A stretch of 64,000 nucleotides of DNA from positions 2,138,001 to 2,202,000 of the forward strand of contig NZ_CP149571.1 of NCBI RefSeq assembly GCF_037890695.1, given 5' to 3'. The notes under the pieces were generated by a model. The model did no database searches, had not been told where the DNA came from, and worked only from the letters and a program-made list of their open reading frames with translations. The position numbers were made by a program, and so were the translations under genes. The DNA comes from Aeromonas jandaei (lineage in GTDB: Bacteria; Pseudomonadota; Gammaproteobacteria; Enterobacterales; Aeromonadaceae). How positions within the stretch are numbered: the first letter of the stretch is position 1; every line of letters starts with the position of its first letter. This document shows positions 49,027 to 56,604 of the stretch, piece by piece.

Positions 49027-49938
49027 ATGTGGTTTAAAAACCTGCAGATTTATCGCTTTACCCGCCCCTTTGACCTGACCGTGGAGCAGCTGGAAACCCA
49101 GCTGGAGGCCTGTGCCTTCACCCCTTGCGGCAGTCAGGACATCTCCCGGTTCGGGTGGGTCAAGCCCCTTGGCAAATTCGGCTCAACCCTGACCCACTCT
49201 GCCTCCGGCCATATCCTCATCTGCGCTCGCAAGGAGGAGAAGATGCTGCCCGGTACCGTGGTCAAGGAGATGCTGGCGGAGAAGGTAGAGGCGATCGAGT
49301 TCGAGCAGGGGCGTGCCCTCAAGAAGAAAGAGAAGGAAGCGCTGAAAGAGGAGATCCTCCATACCCTGCTGCCGCGCGCCTTCAGCCGTACCAGCCAGAC
49401 CTTCGCCTGGATCAATCCGGCCGACAACCTGATGGTGGTGGATGCGGGCTCTGCCAAGAAGGCGGATGACCTGCTGGCACTGTTGCGCAAATCCATCGGC
49501 TCCCTGCCGGTAGTGCCGGTAGCCCTCAAGAACCCGCCCGAAATCACCATGACCGAGTGGCTGAACGAGGGCAATCTGCCAGCTTCGTTCACCCTGGAAG
49601 ATGAAGCCGAGCTGCGCAGTGCCATGGAGCACGGCGGCATCATCCGCTGCAAGCAGCAGGATCTGATGACGGATGAAATCAAGAACCATCTGGCCAACGA
49701 CAAGCTGGTGACCAAGCTGGCCCTCAACTGGGGCGAGACCGTTAGCTTCGTGCTGGGGGATGATCTCTCCATCAAGCGCCTGAAGTTCAGCGAAGAGCTG
49801 CGCGAGCAGAACGACGACGTGACCAGCGAAGACCCGGCCGCCCGTCTGGATGCCGACTTCGCGCTGGTGACCGCCGAGCTCTCCCAGTTCATTCCGGCGC
49901 TGTTTGCCGCCCTGGGGGGCGAAGAGCAGTCCATCTGA
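49027..49938 (+). CDS. rdgC: Recombination-associated protein RdgC
   Basis: A 303-residue RdgC, same length as in E. coli. It forms a ring dimer on DNA and limits RecA loading. The start MWFKNLQIYRFTRPFDL, the block GWVKPLGK, and ICARKEEKMLPGTVVKEML are family hallmarks. I use the ATG at 49027; a frame opening 45 codons earlier runs through the promoter. Confidence 0.96.
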   Translation: MWFKNLQIYRFTRPFDLTVEQLETQLEACAFTPCGSQDISRFGWVKPLGKFGSTLTHSASGHILICARKEEKMLPGTVVKEMLAEKVEAIEFEQGRALKKKEKEALKEEILHTLLPRAFSRTSQTFAWINPADNLMVVDAGSAKKADDLLALLRKSIGSLPVVPVALKNPPEITMTEWLNEGNLPASFTLEDEAELRSAMEHGGIIRCKQQDLMTDEIKNHLANDKLVTKLALNWGETVSFVLGDDLSIKRLKFSEELREQNDDVTSEDPAARLDADFALVTAELSQFIPALFAALGGEEQSI

Positions 49939-49957
49939 ACTGATTCAGCCTGATTGC

Positions 49958-49983
49958 AAAAAACCGCCCGAGGGCGGTTTTTT
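49958..49983 (+). terminator. Intrinsic terminator of rdgC
   Basis: AAAAAACCGCC (49958-49968) pairs with GGCGGTTTTTT (49973-49983) over CGAG. Confidence 0.92.
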
Positions 49984-50018
49984 TATGGGCGCTGATGGCC
50001 AGAGTTCATTCCAAACAG

Positions 50019-50045
50019 AGAGGGCCGACTGGTGGTCGGCCCTCT
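50019..50045. terminator. Second hairpin between rdgC and the FKBP gene
   Basis: AGAGGGCCGAC (50019-50029) pairs with GTCGGCCCTCT (50035-50045). It lies about 75 bp after the FKBP stop on the minus strand and may end that message. Confidence 0.6.
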
Positions 50046-50121
50046 TTGAGCTGCGGTTGACTGGATACCCGGCAGCGCCACGTCGAAGATAAGCTCGGGC
50101 GTGGGATTTCGCCACAGGGGC

Positions 50122-50592
50122 TTACTTGATACCCAGCAGCTCCACATCAAAGATCAGCACGGATCCCGGCGGAATTTTGCCGGCGGCGCGGTCACCGTAG
50201 GCGAGGTTGGCCGGGATATAGAAACGGGTCTTCTCTCCTTCCACCATCAGCTGAACTCCTTCAGTCCACCCCTTGATCACCTGATTGAGGCCAAACTCGA
50301 TGGGCTCGCCACGGGCGACCGAGCTGTCAAAGACGGTACCGTCCAGCAGCTTGCCCTCGTAGTGCACCTTCACCTTGCTGGTGGCGGTGGGGTGAACCGT
50401 GCCGGTGCCCGGAGTCAGCACTTCGTACTGCAGGCCGGAGGCGGTGGTGGTCACCAGCGGTTTCTCCTTATTGCTGGCGAGGAACTCGGCTCCCTGGCGA
50501 ACATTATCTTCGGCCAGCTTCTTGTTATTGCTGCTGGAGTAGAAGTAATAGGCGACACCGGCAACCAGCAGCGCGATCAGTATGAATTTCAT
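50122..50592 (-). CDS. FKBP-type peptidyl-prolyl isomerase, membrane-anchored
   Basis: A 156-residue protein. A single N-terminal membrane segment (MKFILIALLVAGVAYYFY) is followed by a short linker and one FKBP domain (about 55-156) with KVKVHYEGKLLDGTVFDSS, GWTEGVQLM, IPANLAYG and the closing LIFDVELLGIK. The anchor suggests a periplasm-facing folding helper, or a signal-anchored one. The start at 50592 has AGGA upstream; the longer frame adds a second hydrophobic stretch from the promoter region. Confidence 0.9.
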   Translation of the reverse strand: MKFILIALLVAGVAYYFYSSSNNKKLAEDNVRQGAEFLASNKEKPLVTTTASGLQYEVLTPGTGTVHPTATSKVKVHYEGKLLDGTVFDSSVARGEPIEFGLNQVIKGWTEGVQLMVEGEKTRFYIPANLAYGDRAAGKIPPGSVLIFDVELLGIK

Positions 50593-50721
50593 CGGTTTTC
50601 CTATTCCAAGAAAGACAAAGAGTGCAATGAGGAGCCATCTTATCGCGCACCGCCCCTGATGGCGAGCCACAGGGCGGGAGGATGTGAGCGGGCAGGCAAA
50701 GCAGGGTAGCGCAGACGTAAA

Positions 50722-50748
50722 AAGGGGCGAGTCGGTGACTCGCCCCTT
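50722..50748 (-). terminator. Intrinsic terminator of the Na+/phosphate transporter gene
   Basis: AAGGGGCGAGTC (50722-50733) pairs with GACTCGCCCCTT (50737-50748), with a T-run on the minus strand. Confidence 0.9.
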
Positions 50749-50764
50749 GTTATGGCGGCAGCGC

Positions 50765-51913
50765 TTACTTGGCCACGACCATCATCAGGGCCGGCAGGGC
50801 GAAGAAGAGTCCCGCCACATAGCCAAGCGCCAGCAGCTTGTTCTCGCTGCCAATCCGGGCCAGCCCTTCGGCGGCGCGCACCGGCAGGTCACGCAGGAAT
50901 GGCAGGCCATAAATCAGCGCCACGGCGAAGACGTTGAACAGTACGTGGACCAGCGCAATGGTCAGGGCCAGCTGGGCACCGGCTCCGCTGATGGCGGTGG
51001 CAGCCAGCAGGGCGGTGATGGTTGTACCGATATTGGCGCCCAGAGTGAAGGGGTAGAGCTGGCGAGTGCTGAACACGCCGCCGCCAGCCAGCGGGATCAT
51101 CAGGCTGGTGGTGGTGGAGGAGGACTGCACCATGATGGTCACCAGCGCACCGGAGGTGATGCCGCTCAGCGGGCCACGGCCCAATGCCTTGTGCAGTACC
51201 TCTTTGGCGCGGCCAACCAGCACCTTCTGCAGCACTTTGCCCAGATAAGTGACGCTGGCCAGGATCAGCAGGATACCGATGACGATGGTGGCGATGGCGG
51301 CACCCTTGCCCGGCAGGAAGGAGACGGCGCTGTCGATCAGCTGCTGGGCCGGTGCGGTCAGCGGCTTCATGAAATCCATGCCCTTCATCGACATGTTGGC
51401 AGAGCCCACCAGCATGTTGGCCAGCCATTCGGCGCTATGCTGCAGCAGACCGAACATCAGCTCCAGCGGCAGGAAGATGACCACGGCCAGCAGGTTGAAG
51501 AAGTCGTGTACGGTGGCGGCGGCGAAGGCGCGGCGGAATTCGGTACGGTCGCGGACATGGCCCAGCGAAACGATGGTGTTGGTGATGGTGGTGCCGAGGT
51601 TGGCACCCATGACCATGGGGATGGCCATGCCGATGGGCAGGCCGCCGGCAACCAGACCGACGATGACCGAGGTCACAGTGCTGGAGGATTGCACCAGCGC
51701 GGTCGCCAGGATGCCGAGCAGCAGGGCGACGAAGGGGTTGTTGGCAAACGCGAAGATCTGGGCTGCGCCCTCGGCGCCGCCGGAGAAACCTTTGAAACCG
51801 TGGGAGACTGCGCCGACGGCTACCAGGATCAGGTAAACCAGGGCGATGACACTCATCCAGTTGAACAGGGCGCGGGTCGCTGACTGCTGCTGTTGGGAGT
51901 CACTCTGTTGCAT
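50765..51913 (-). CDS. nptA: NptA-type Na+/phosphate cotransporter
   Basis: A 382-residue membrane protein of the Na+/Pi (PF02690) family. The family's repeated QSSS motif appears twice in inverted-repeat halves (ATALVQSSSTVTSVIVG at about 75-90, TIMVQSSSTTTSLMIPLAG at about 260-275), each followed by GANLGTTIT/GANIGTTIT. It takes up phosphate with sodium, as shown for V. cholerae NptA. The start at 51913 (MQQSDSQQQQ) has AGAGGC upstream. A clear PhoB box lies 66-83 bp before it, so phosphate starvation control is likely. Confidence 0.9.
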   Translation of the reverse strand: MQQSDSQQQQSATRALFNWMSVIALVYLILVAVGAVSHGFKGFSGGAEGAAQIFAFANNPFVALLLGILATALVQSSSTVTSVIVGLVAGGLPIGMAIPMVMGANLGTTITNTIVSLGHVRDRTEFRRAFAAATVHDFFNLLAVVIFLPLELMFGLLQHSAEWLANMLVGSANMSMKGMDFMKPLTAPAQQLIDSAVSFLPGKGAAIATIVIGILLILASVTYLGKVLQKVLVGRAKEVLHKALGRGPLSGITSGALVTIMVQSSSTTTSLMIPLAGGGVFSTRQLYPFTLGANIGTTITALLAATAISGAGAQLALTIALVHVLFNVFAVALIYGLPFLRDLPVRAAEGLARIGSENKLLALGYVAGLFFALPALMMVVAK

Positions 51914-51978
51914 AAAGCCTCTTGGGACGGCCGTGCCGTCTTGGGTTGTTGATGACCCGCGCATTTAATCAGTGGTTA

Positions 51979-51996
51979 ATGACAGAAATATGACAA
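51979..51996 (-). promoter_or_regulatory. PhoB box upstream of nptA
   Basis: On the minus strand, TTGTCAT-ATTT-CTGTCAT fits the Pho box (two CTGTCAT direct repeats with a 4-bp AT spacer, 11-bp period) with one mismatch. A TTAAAT -10-like element follows about 11 bp later. It is correctly placed to replace the -35 of nptA. Confidence 0.75.
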
Positions 51997-52162
51997 CGTG
52001 ACATTTCGATGATGTTTTTATGACGACGAGCTGCGGCGACAGGCGCTGACCGAGCCGGTTGGCTCTGGGGTGACAAAAGGGGGAATGAAGGCACTGCCGC
52101 CTTGCCAGCCGGGACGTGATCGCTACACTGCGCCCCTTTATTGGCAAGCAGGAGTAAACAAG

Positions 52163-52537
52163 ATGATGCGTGCATGGATCCTCTCTCTGTCGCTGGGGCT
52201 GCTCTCGGCAGGGGCACAGGCCAGCCTGTTGAAAACAGATTGCAACCTCGACAAGGCCCTCAAAAACGAAGCGGTGAACGCCACTCTGGGTGTCAAGGGC
52301 AACTGTGATACCAGCAAGCTGGTGAAGCAGGAGAAAGAGAAGGTGAAAGCCGAGGTGCAAAAAGGTCGCACCGACCTGCTGGGCGAGAAGCGCGCCGACC
52401 TCAAGGAGAGCAGCAACGGTGTGCAGCAGAAGATGGACAAGGCAAACCAGCAACTGCACAAGGCGGAGCAGGATGCCAAGACCATCGCTCGCGATCCGCT
52501 CAAGGCTGCTGCGACCGCCGTGCTGGATAAGCAGTAA
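52163..52537 (+). CDS. Small secreted coiled-coil protein, unknown function
   Basis: The product has 124 residues. A signal peptide (MMRAWILSLSLGLLSAGAQA) leads to a short domain with two cysteines (DCNLDKAL...KGNCDTSKL) that could form a disulfide, and then a Lys/Glu/Gln-rich helix (about 60-115) typical of coiled coil. GCAGGAGT precedes the ATG. I recognise no family. It has its own terminator and stands alone. Confidence 0.75.
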   Translation: MMRAWILSLSLGLLSAGAQASLLKTDCNLDKALKNEAVNATLGVKGNCDTSKLVKQEKEKVKAEVQKGRTDLLGEKRADLKESSNGVQQKMDKANQQLHKAEQDAKTIARDPLKAAATAVLDKQ

Positions 52538-52582
52538 GCAGACCGGGCCCAAGCCCGTGTGACCGGCAACAGACCGGCAGCA

Positions 52583-52608
52583 AAAAGGGGAGCCATGGCT
52601 CCCCTTTT
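52583..52608. terminator. Terminator between the small secreted protein and permease 1
   Basis: AAAAGGGGAGC (52583-52593) pairs with GCTCCCCTTTT (52598-52608) over CATG, between convergent genes; T-runs on both strands. Confidence 0.9.
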
Positions 52609-52630
52609 GTTATGCGCTATCCGCAGGCGA

Positions 52631-53978
52631 TCAGGCGTCGGCCGCCTCTTCGTACTGACGGAACGGGATACGGAACACCGCCAGACGCAAGAACAGATAG
52701 GTCACGCCGAGGCCAGCCCAGATCAGGCCAAGCTCGAGGGAGCTCTGCTCCAGGTTGATCCAGAGGGCGCCGATGGTGGCGGCACCGAGCAGCGGCATCA
52801 GCAGATAGACGATGTGGTCCTTGAGGGTCTTGTTGCGCTTCTCGCGCACCCAGAACTGACCGATCACCGACAGGTTGACGAAGCTGAATGCCACCAGCGC
52901 ACCGAAGTTGACCAGCGCCAGCGCGGTATCCAGATCAAACGACACGGCGGAGAGAGCCAGCGCACCGACCATCAGCACGTTGATGGCCGGAGTGCGGTAT
53001 TTCGGGTGGATGTAGCCAAATACCCGCTCCGGGATCATGTGGTCACGACCCATCACGTAGAGGATGCGCGACACACCGGCGTGAGCCGCCATGCCGGAGG
53101 CCAGTACCGCGACCGTGGTGCAGACCAGCACTACCGACTGGAAGAAGGTGCCACCGACATAGAGGGCGATCTCCGGCAGTACCGCATCCGGATGCTGGAA
53201 GCGGGAGAGGCTCGGGAAGTAGAGCTGCAGGCAGTAGGAGACCACCACGAAGATGATGCCGCCGATAAGGGCAGTCAGCACGATCGCCTTGGGGATCACC
53301 TTGCCGGCGTTCGGGGTCTCTTCGGAGAGAGAGCTGAGACCGTCAAAGCCCAGGAACGAGAAGCAGAGAATGGTTGCGCCGGTGAAGAGCGGTACCAGCT
53401 GTGCTGACTCGAAGTGGAACGGACGGCTGCTCATCAGGGTGCCGGCGCCTTCACCGTGGTAGATGCCCCATGCCATCAGACCGATGAAGATGGTGATGAT
53501 GGCCAGCTGGATCACCACGATGAGGCCATTGAAGTTGGCCACCAGGTTGATGCCGCGCAGGTTGAGGAAGGTCATCACGGTCACCAGACCGAAGATGAAG
53601 ACCCAGGGCTCGACACCCGGGAACATGGCGGTCAGGTAGATCTTGGCCAGCAGGATGTTGATCATCGGCATGAACATGTAGTCGAGCAGGGATGAACCAG
53701 CCGACCATGAAACCGATGTAGGGGTTGAATACTTTCTGGGCGTAGGTATAGGCAGAGCCCGCAGAGGGGAACTTGCGCACCAGATGGCCGTAGCTGAAGG
53801 CGGTCAGCAGGATGCCGCCGAGGGCCAGCAGATAGGCAGTGGCGACCCGGCCTTCGGTGATGTCACCGACGATGGCGAAGGTATCGAATACAGCCATGGG
53901 GGTCAGGTAGGCCAAACCCATGACGATCACTTGGGTCAGGGTCAGGGTTTTGAGCAGCTTGGCGCCTTGAGATGCCAT
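52631..53978 (-). pseudogene. PuuP-like APC amino acid/polyamine permease 1, frameshifted
   Basis: An APC-superfamily transporter close to E. coli PuuP (putrescine importer), broken by one extra base at about 53691-53698. The 5' part reads GFMVGW then goes out of frame; the 3' part restarts at [12 protein letters not shown]. Removing one base restores [15 protein letters not shown], as in PuuP, and a 448-residue protein exactly the length of permease 2. About twelve membrane segments are expected. It is preceded by a conserved leader ORF that overlaps its start codon (TAATG). The lesion may be a sequencing error. Confidence 0.87.
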
Positions 53979-54118
53979 TACGCTTTCTCCTCAATCAGTG
54001 CCGCAGCACGTGCTTGCAACGAGTACAGGATTGCGGTGGATTCGCAGGCCTGCAGATCAAAGGCGCCGGGGAGGCGCAAACCGGTATTAGCCGGCAGGAA
54101 AGCATTGAAACGCCCCAT
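53978..54118 (-). CDS. Leader ORF A, overlapping the permease 1 start
   Basis: A 46-codon ORF ([20 protein letters not shown]...EEKA) with a good GAGGAAA site. Its stop overlaps the permease start as TAATG. The same ORF, with the same order of residues (NAF, PA, G, R, PGA, D, final EE-A), precedes permease 2 at 56238-56369; 14 of the first 21 residues agree. It is either a coupling/leader peptide or the visible part of a conserved RNA. I know of no described family. Confidence 0.5.
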   Translation of the reverse strand: MGRFNAFLPANTGLRLPGAFDLQACESTAILYSLQARAAALIEEKA

Positions 54119-54142
54119 GTTTTTCCTCATTAACGTCGGGAG

Positions 54143-54160
54143 ATTGTTGGCAATCTCGGG
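54143..54160 (-). promoter_or_regulatory. Second conserved hairpin of leader A
   Basis: On the minus strand GAGATTG and CAATCTC pair around a 4-nt loop, followed by CCGAC, just ahead of the leader-ORF ribosome-binding site. Leader B has the same element at 56397-56414. Confidence 0.5.
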
Positions 54161-54219
54161 TATCACTTCCGGAACGTTTCCGGCCTCTTGTGGTGGGTTT
54201 GCACTGCTCTTCAAAATAC

Positions 54220-54247
54220 AAAAACCGATGTCGCAGTGAACATCGGT
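54220..54247 (-). terminator. Attenuator-like terminator in leader A
   Basis: On the minus strand ACCGATGT and ACATCGGT pair (54224-54231 with 54240-54247), loop 8 nt, and a T-run follows. It lies between the promoter and the permease gene, where an attenuator would be. Leader B has its counterpart at 56467-56503. Confidence 0.75.
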
Positions 54248-54263
54248 CCTTTATTGGCGGCGT

Positions 54264-54292
54264 ATTGTGCATTCGGGATTCCCCCTTGACAA
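54264..54292 (-). promoter_or_regulatory. Promoter of leader A and permease 1
   Basis: Minus-strand TTGTCA (54287-54292) and CACAAT (54264-54269) are 17 bp apart. Both hexamers and the spacing recur exactly in leader B. Confidence 0.6.
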
Positions 54293-54375
54293 GCAATAAT
54301 CGGCTCAATATCGCATTTTTTTGCATAATCGCCGCGAATGTAAGTGGTCACTCGCCCCCTGTGGCCGACCCCGTG

Positions 54376-54411
54376 CCGCCCCCCTCTTTACGGGGGCATT
54401 CAGGGGGGCGG
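54376..54411. repeat. GC-rich inverted repeat in the permease intergenic region
   Basis: CCGCCCCCCT (54376-54385) and AGGGGGGCGG (54402-54411) form a perfect 10-bp stem; a further run of five G lies in the 16-nt loop and could compete for pairing. The gap between the leader A promoter and permease 2 (54327-54894) holds no credible gene. Confidence 0.5.
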
Positions 54412-54584
54412 TTCACTATTTTCCTGCTGTGCGAAATTTGTCCTGATTGTCCCTGCAGGGCGCATTGCGCCTCAAGATTGATCCTGATCATATTTGCCGC
54501 CATCCCCTGGGCTGTTGCCCAACCTCCCGGAGGCGTTGCTGGCGGGAATAAGGGGGTTGGCGGGGGAAAATAGCGATTGCATTT

Positions 54585-54604
54585 TTAGTCATAAAAATGA
54601 CTAA
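54585..54604. promoter_or_regulatory. TTAGTCAT palindrome
   Basis: TTAGTCAT (54585-54592) and ATGACTAA (54597-54604) flank AAAA: a perfect 8-bp inverted repeat in an AT-rich island, about 290 bp upstream of the leader A promoter. A possible operator. Confidence 0.4.
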
Positions 54605-54849
54605 GTTAAATGGTTTGCCTGGTCAGTGCCACGTCACGGAGGGCGATAGTGGCGGGTGCCGATTTGAAATCAGTCACATTTTCAGCAAAAAGCGCAATGG
54701 CAAAACATGCGGGGCGGCCAAAAGGTGGCGGTCATAACCGCATCACATACAGCAGATCAGGGGGATCGCCAGCGCAGTGAAGGAGAGCAACCGCAAAGCG
54801 TTAAAACGAAGAGCAACGCGCTAAACAATCAGCATGACAGAGTAAAAAC

Positions 54850-54871
54850 AAAGGAGCCCGCAGGCTCCTTT
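54850..54871 (-). terminator. Intrinsic terminator of permease 2
   Basis: AAAGGAGCC (54850-54858) pairs with GGCTCCTTT (54863-54871) over CGCA, shortly after the permease 2 stop on the minus strand. Confidence 0.85.
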
Positions 54872-54894
54872 ATCGTTTTATCCGCGCGGCTGGC

Positions 54895-56241
54895 TTATTG
54901 CGCCATCTCCTCGCTGGTGCGCAGCGGAATGCGGAACACCGTCAGGCGCAGGAAGAGGTAGATGGCACCGAGCGCAGCCCAGATCAGACCCAACTCGAAG
55001 GAGGAGGGCTCAAGGTTGAGCCACAGCACCCCGATGCAGGCGGCGCCACAGAGCGGCAGCAGTAGATAGATCAGATGATCCTTGAGGCTCTTGTTGCGAC
55101 CGAGCTTCACATAGAAGTGGGCAATCACCGCCAGATTGACGAAGGTGAAGGCCACCAGCGCGCCAAAGTTGATCAGGGCTAGCGCCATCTCCAGATCGAA
55201 CGAAACTGCGGAGAGGGCGAGCAGGCCGACCAGCAGCACATTGCAGGCCGGGGTCTGCCACTTCGGATGCACATAGGAGAAGAAGCGGCTCGGCAGGGCG
55301 CGATCCCGTCCCATCACGTAGAGCAGGCGCGATACGCCGGCGTGGGAGGCGAGCCCGGAGGCGAGTACCGCTACTGTGGTGCAGACCAGCACGACCGCCT
55401 GGAACAGCTTGCCACCGACATAGAGGGCGATCTCCGGCAGCACCGCATCCGGATGCTGGAAGCGGGAGATGTCCGGGAAGAAGAGCTGCAGGAAGTAGGA
55501 GGTGGTGACAAACAGCACACCGCCGATCAGCGCCGTCAGCACGATGGCGCGCGGGATCACCCGATCCGCATCCGGCGTCTCTTCCGACAGGGTGCTGATG
55601 GCATCAAAGCCGAGAAACGACAGACAGAGGATCGAGGCCCCCATCAGCAGCGGCGAGATGTTGATCTGCTCGGAGAAGAAGGGACGGCTGCTGGCCACGG
55701 TGCCCAGCCCCTCGCCATTGTGCACGCCCCAGGCGATCAGGCCGATAAAGACGGCGATGATGCTGAACTGCATGATGACGATGACGCTGTTGAAGTTGGC
55801 CACCAGTTTGATGCCGCGCAGGTTGAGGGCGGTCATCACCGCCGCCAGACCGAAGATATAGGTCCAGGGCTCTACGTTCGGGAAGAGCGCCTGCAGATAG
55901 ATCTTGGCCAGCAGCATGTTGATCATCGGCATGAACATATAGTCGAGCAGGGAGGTCCAGCCCACCATAAAGCCGACATAGGGGTGGAACACCTTCTGGG
56001 CATAGGTATAGGCGGAGCCTGCCGACGGGAACTTGCGCACCAGATGGCCGTAGCTCAGGGCGGTGAACAGCATGCCGATGAGGGCAAAGAGGTAGGCGGT
56101 AGGGACATGGCCTTCGGTGATCTCGGTAACGATGCCGAAGGTGTCGAACACTGCCATGGGGGTGAGGTAGGCAAGACCCATGACCACGACCTGCCACAGT
56201 TTCAGGGTCTTTTTCAGACCAACCGGTTGGGCGTTCATCAT
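54895..56241 (-). CDS. puuP: PuuP-like APC amino acid/polyamine permease 2
   Basis: An intact 448-residue APC-superfamily transporter with about twelve membrane segments. PuuP-like blocks are [83 protein letters not shown] and [20 protein letters not shown]. Putrescine or GABA-type substrates are suggested by gabT and gabD just upstream; the substrate is not proven. It is a close paralogue of permease 1. The start ATGATG overlaps the stop of leader ORF B (GCATGATG), so translational coupling is probable. Confidence 0.9.
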   Translation of the reverse strand: MMNAQPVGLKKTLKLWQVVVMGLAYLTPMAVFDTFGIVTEITEGHVPTAYLFALIGMLFTALSYGHLVRKFPSAGSAYTYAQKVFHPYVGFMVGWTSLLDYMFMPMINMLLAKIYLQALFPNVEPWTYIFGLAAVMTALNLRGIKLVANFNSVIVIMQFSIIAVFIGLIAWGVHNGEGLGTVASSRPFFSEQINISPLLMGASILCLSFLGFDAISTLSEETPDADRVIPRAIVLTALIGGVLFVTTSYFLQLFFPDISRFQHPDAVLPEIALYVGGKLFQAVVLVCTTVAVLASGLASHAGVSRLLYVMGRDRALPSRFFSYVHPKWQTPACNVLLVGLLALSAVSFDLEMALALINFGALVAFTFVNLAVIAHFYVKLGRNKSLKDHLIYLLLPLCGAACIGVLWLNLEPSSFELGLIWAALGAIYLFLRLTVFRIPLRTSEEMAQ

Positions 56242-56369
56242 GCCTGTTCCTCACGCGGTGCCGGGGCGGCACACTCCATCAACGAAACCGGGAAAGAGGC
56301 CCGGGAATCAAGGGCGCCGGGGTGGCGCGCACCGGCCAGAGCCGGTCGGAAAGCATTGAGATGCCCCAT
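56238..56369 (-). CDS. Leader ORF B, overlapping the permease 2 start
   Basis: A 43-codon ORF ([20 protein letters not shown]...EEQA) with a GAGGAA site, sister of leader ORF A. Its TGA stop lies within the permease ATGATG. Nucleotide identity with leader A is high across the first 65 bases and includes paired blocks (GCGCC/GGCGC, CCGG/CCGG), so RNA structure may be conserved as well as the peptide. Confidence 0.5.
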   Translation of the reverse strand: MGHLNAFRPALAGARHPGALDSRASFPVSLMECAAPAPREEQA

Positions 56370-56396
56370 GTTGTTCCTCACTGAATGTGGTGTCGG

Positions 56397-56414
56397 GAGA
56401 TTGCTGCCAATCTC
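56397..56414 (-). promoter_or_regulatory. Second conserved hairpin of leader B
   Basis: Minus-strand GAGATTG and CAATCTC pair around GCAG, followed by CCGAC, as in leader A. Confidence 0.5.
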
Positions 56415-56466
56415 GCTATCTTTTCCGGGGGTGATCCGGCCTCGTTTATGGGTTTGTTCACTGTAC

Positions 56467-56503
56467 AAAAAAGGACCGGCGAGATGTGGTAATACCGGTC
56501 CTT
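56467..56503 (-). terminator. Attenuator-like terminator in leader B
   Basis: On the minus strand AAGGACCGG and CCGGTCCTT pair (56471-56479 with 56495-56503), loop 15 nt, and a T-run follows. Loop and stem sequences differ from leader A while position and fold are kept. Confidence 0.75.
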
Positions 56504-56516
56504 GCAGTGGCGGCGC

Positions 56517-56545
56517 ATTGTGCATTTGCAGGGCCCCCTTGACAA
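56517..56545 (-). promoter_or_regulatory. Promoter of leader B and permease 2
   Basis: Minus-strand TTGTCA (56540-56545) and CACAAT (56517-56522), spacing 17 bp, identical to leader A. A further shared motif, TGCAAAAAAATGC, lies 20-40 bp upstream in both. Confidence 0.6.
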
Positions 56546-56604
56546 GAAAAAAAGGGGGCAAAACTGCATTTTTTTGCACAGGTTAGCGGTTACTTTCCTG
56601 CTGG

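Noticed and set aside
53978..54214. Longer start for leader ORF A at 54214
   Set aside because: The extra 32 codons have no match in leader B in the same frame, and a good ribosome-binding site stands directly before the ATG at 54118.
54087..54326. Second ORF in leader A (MQKNAIL...), and its partner at 56238-56579
   Set aside because: Its start lies upstream of the inferred promoter and the sequences diverge in frame after MHN.PP; likely similarity caused by promoter conservation.
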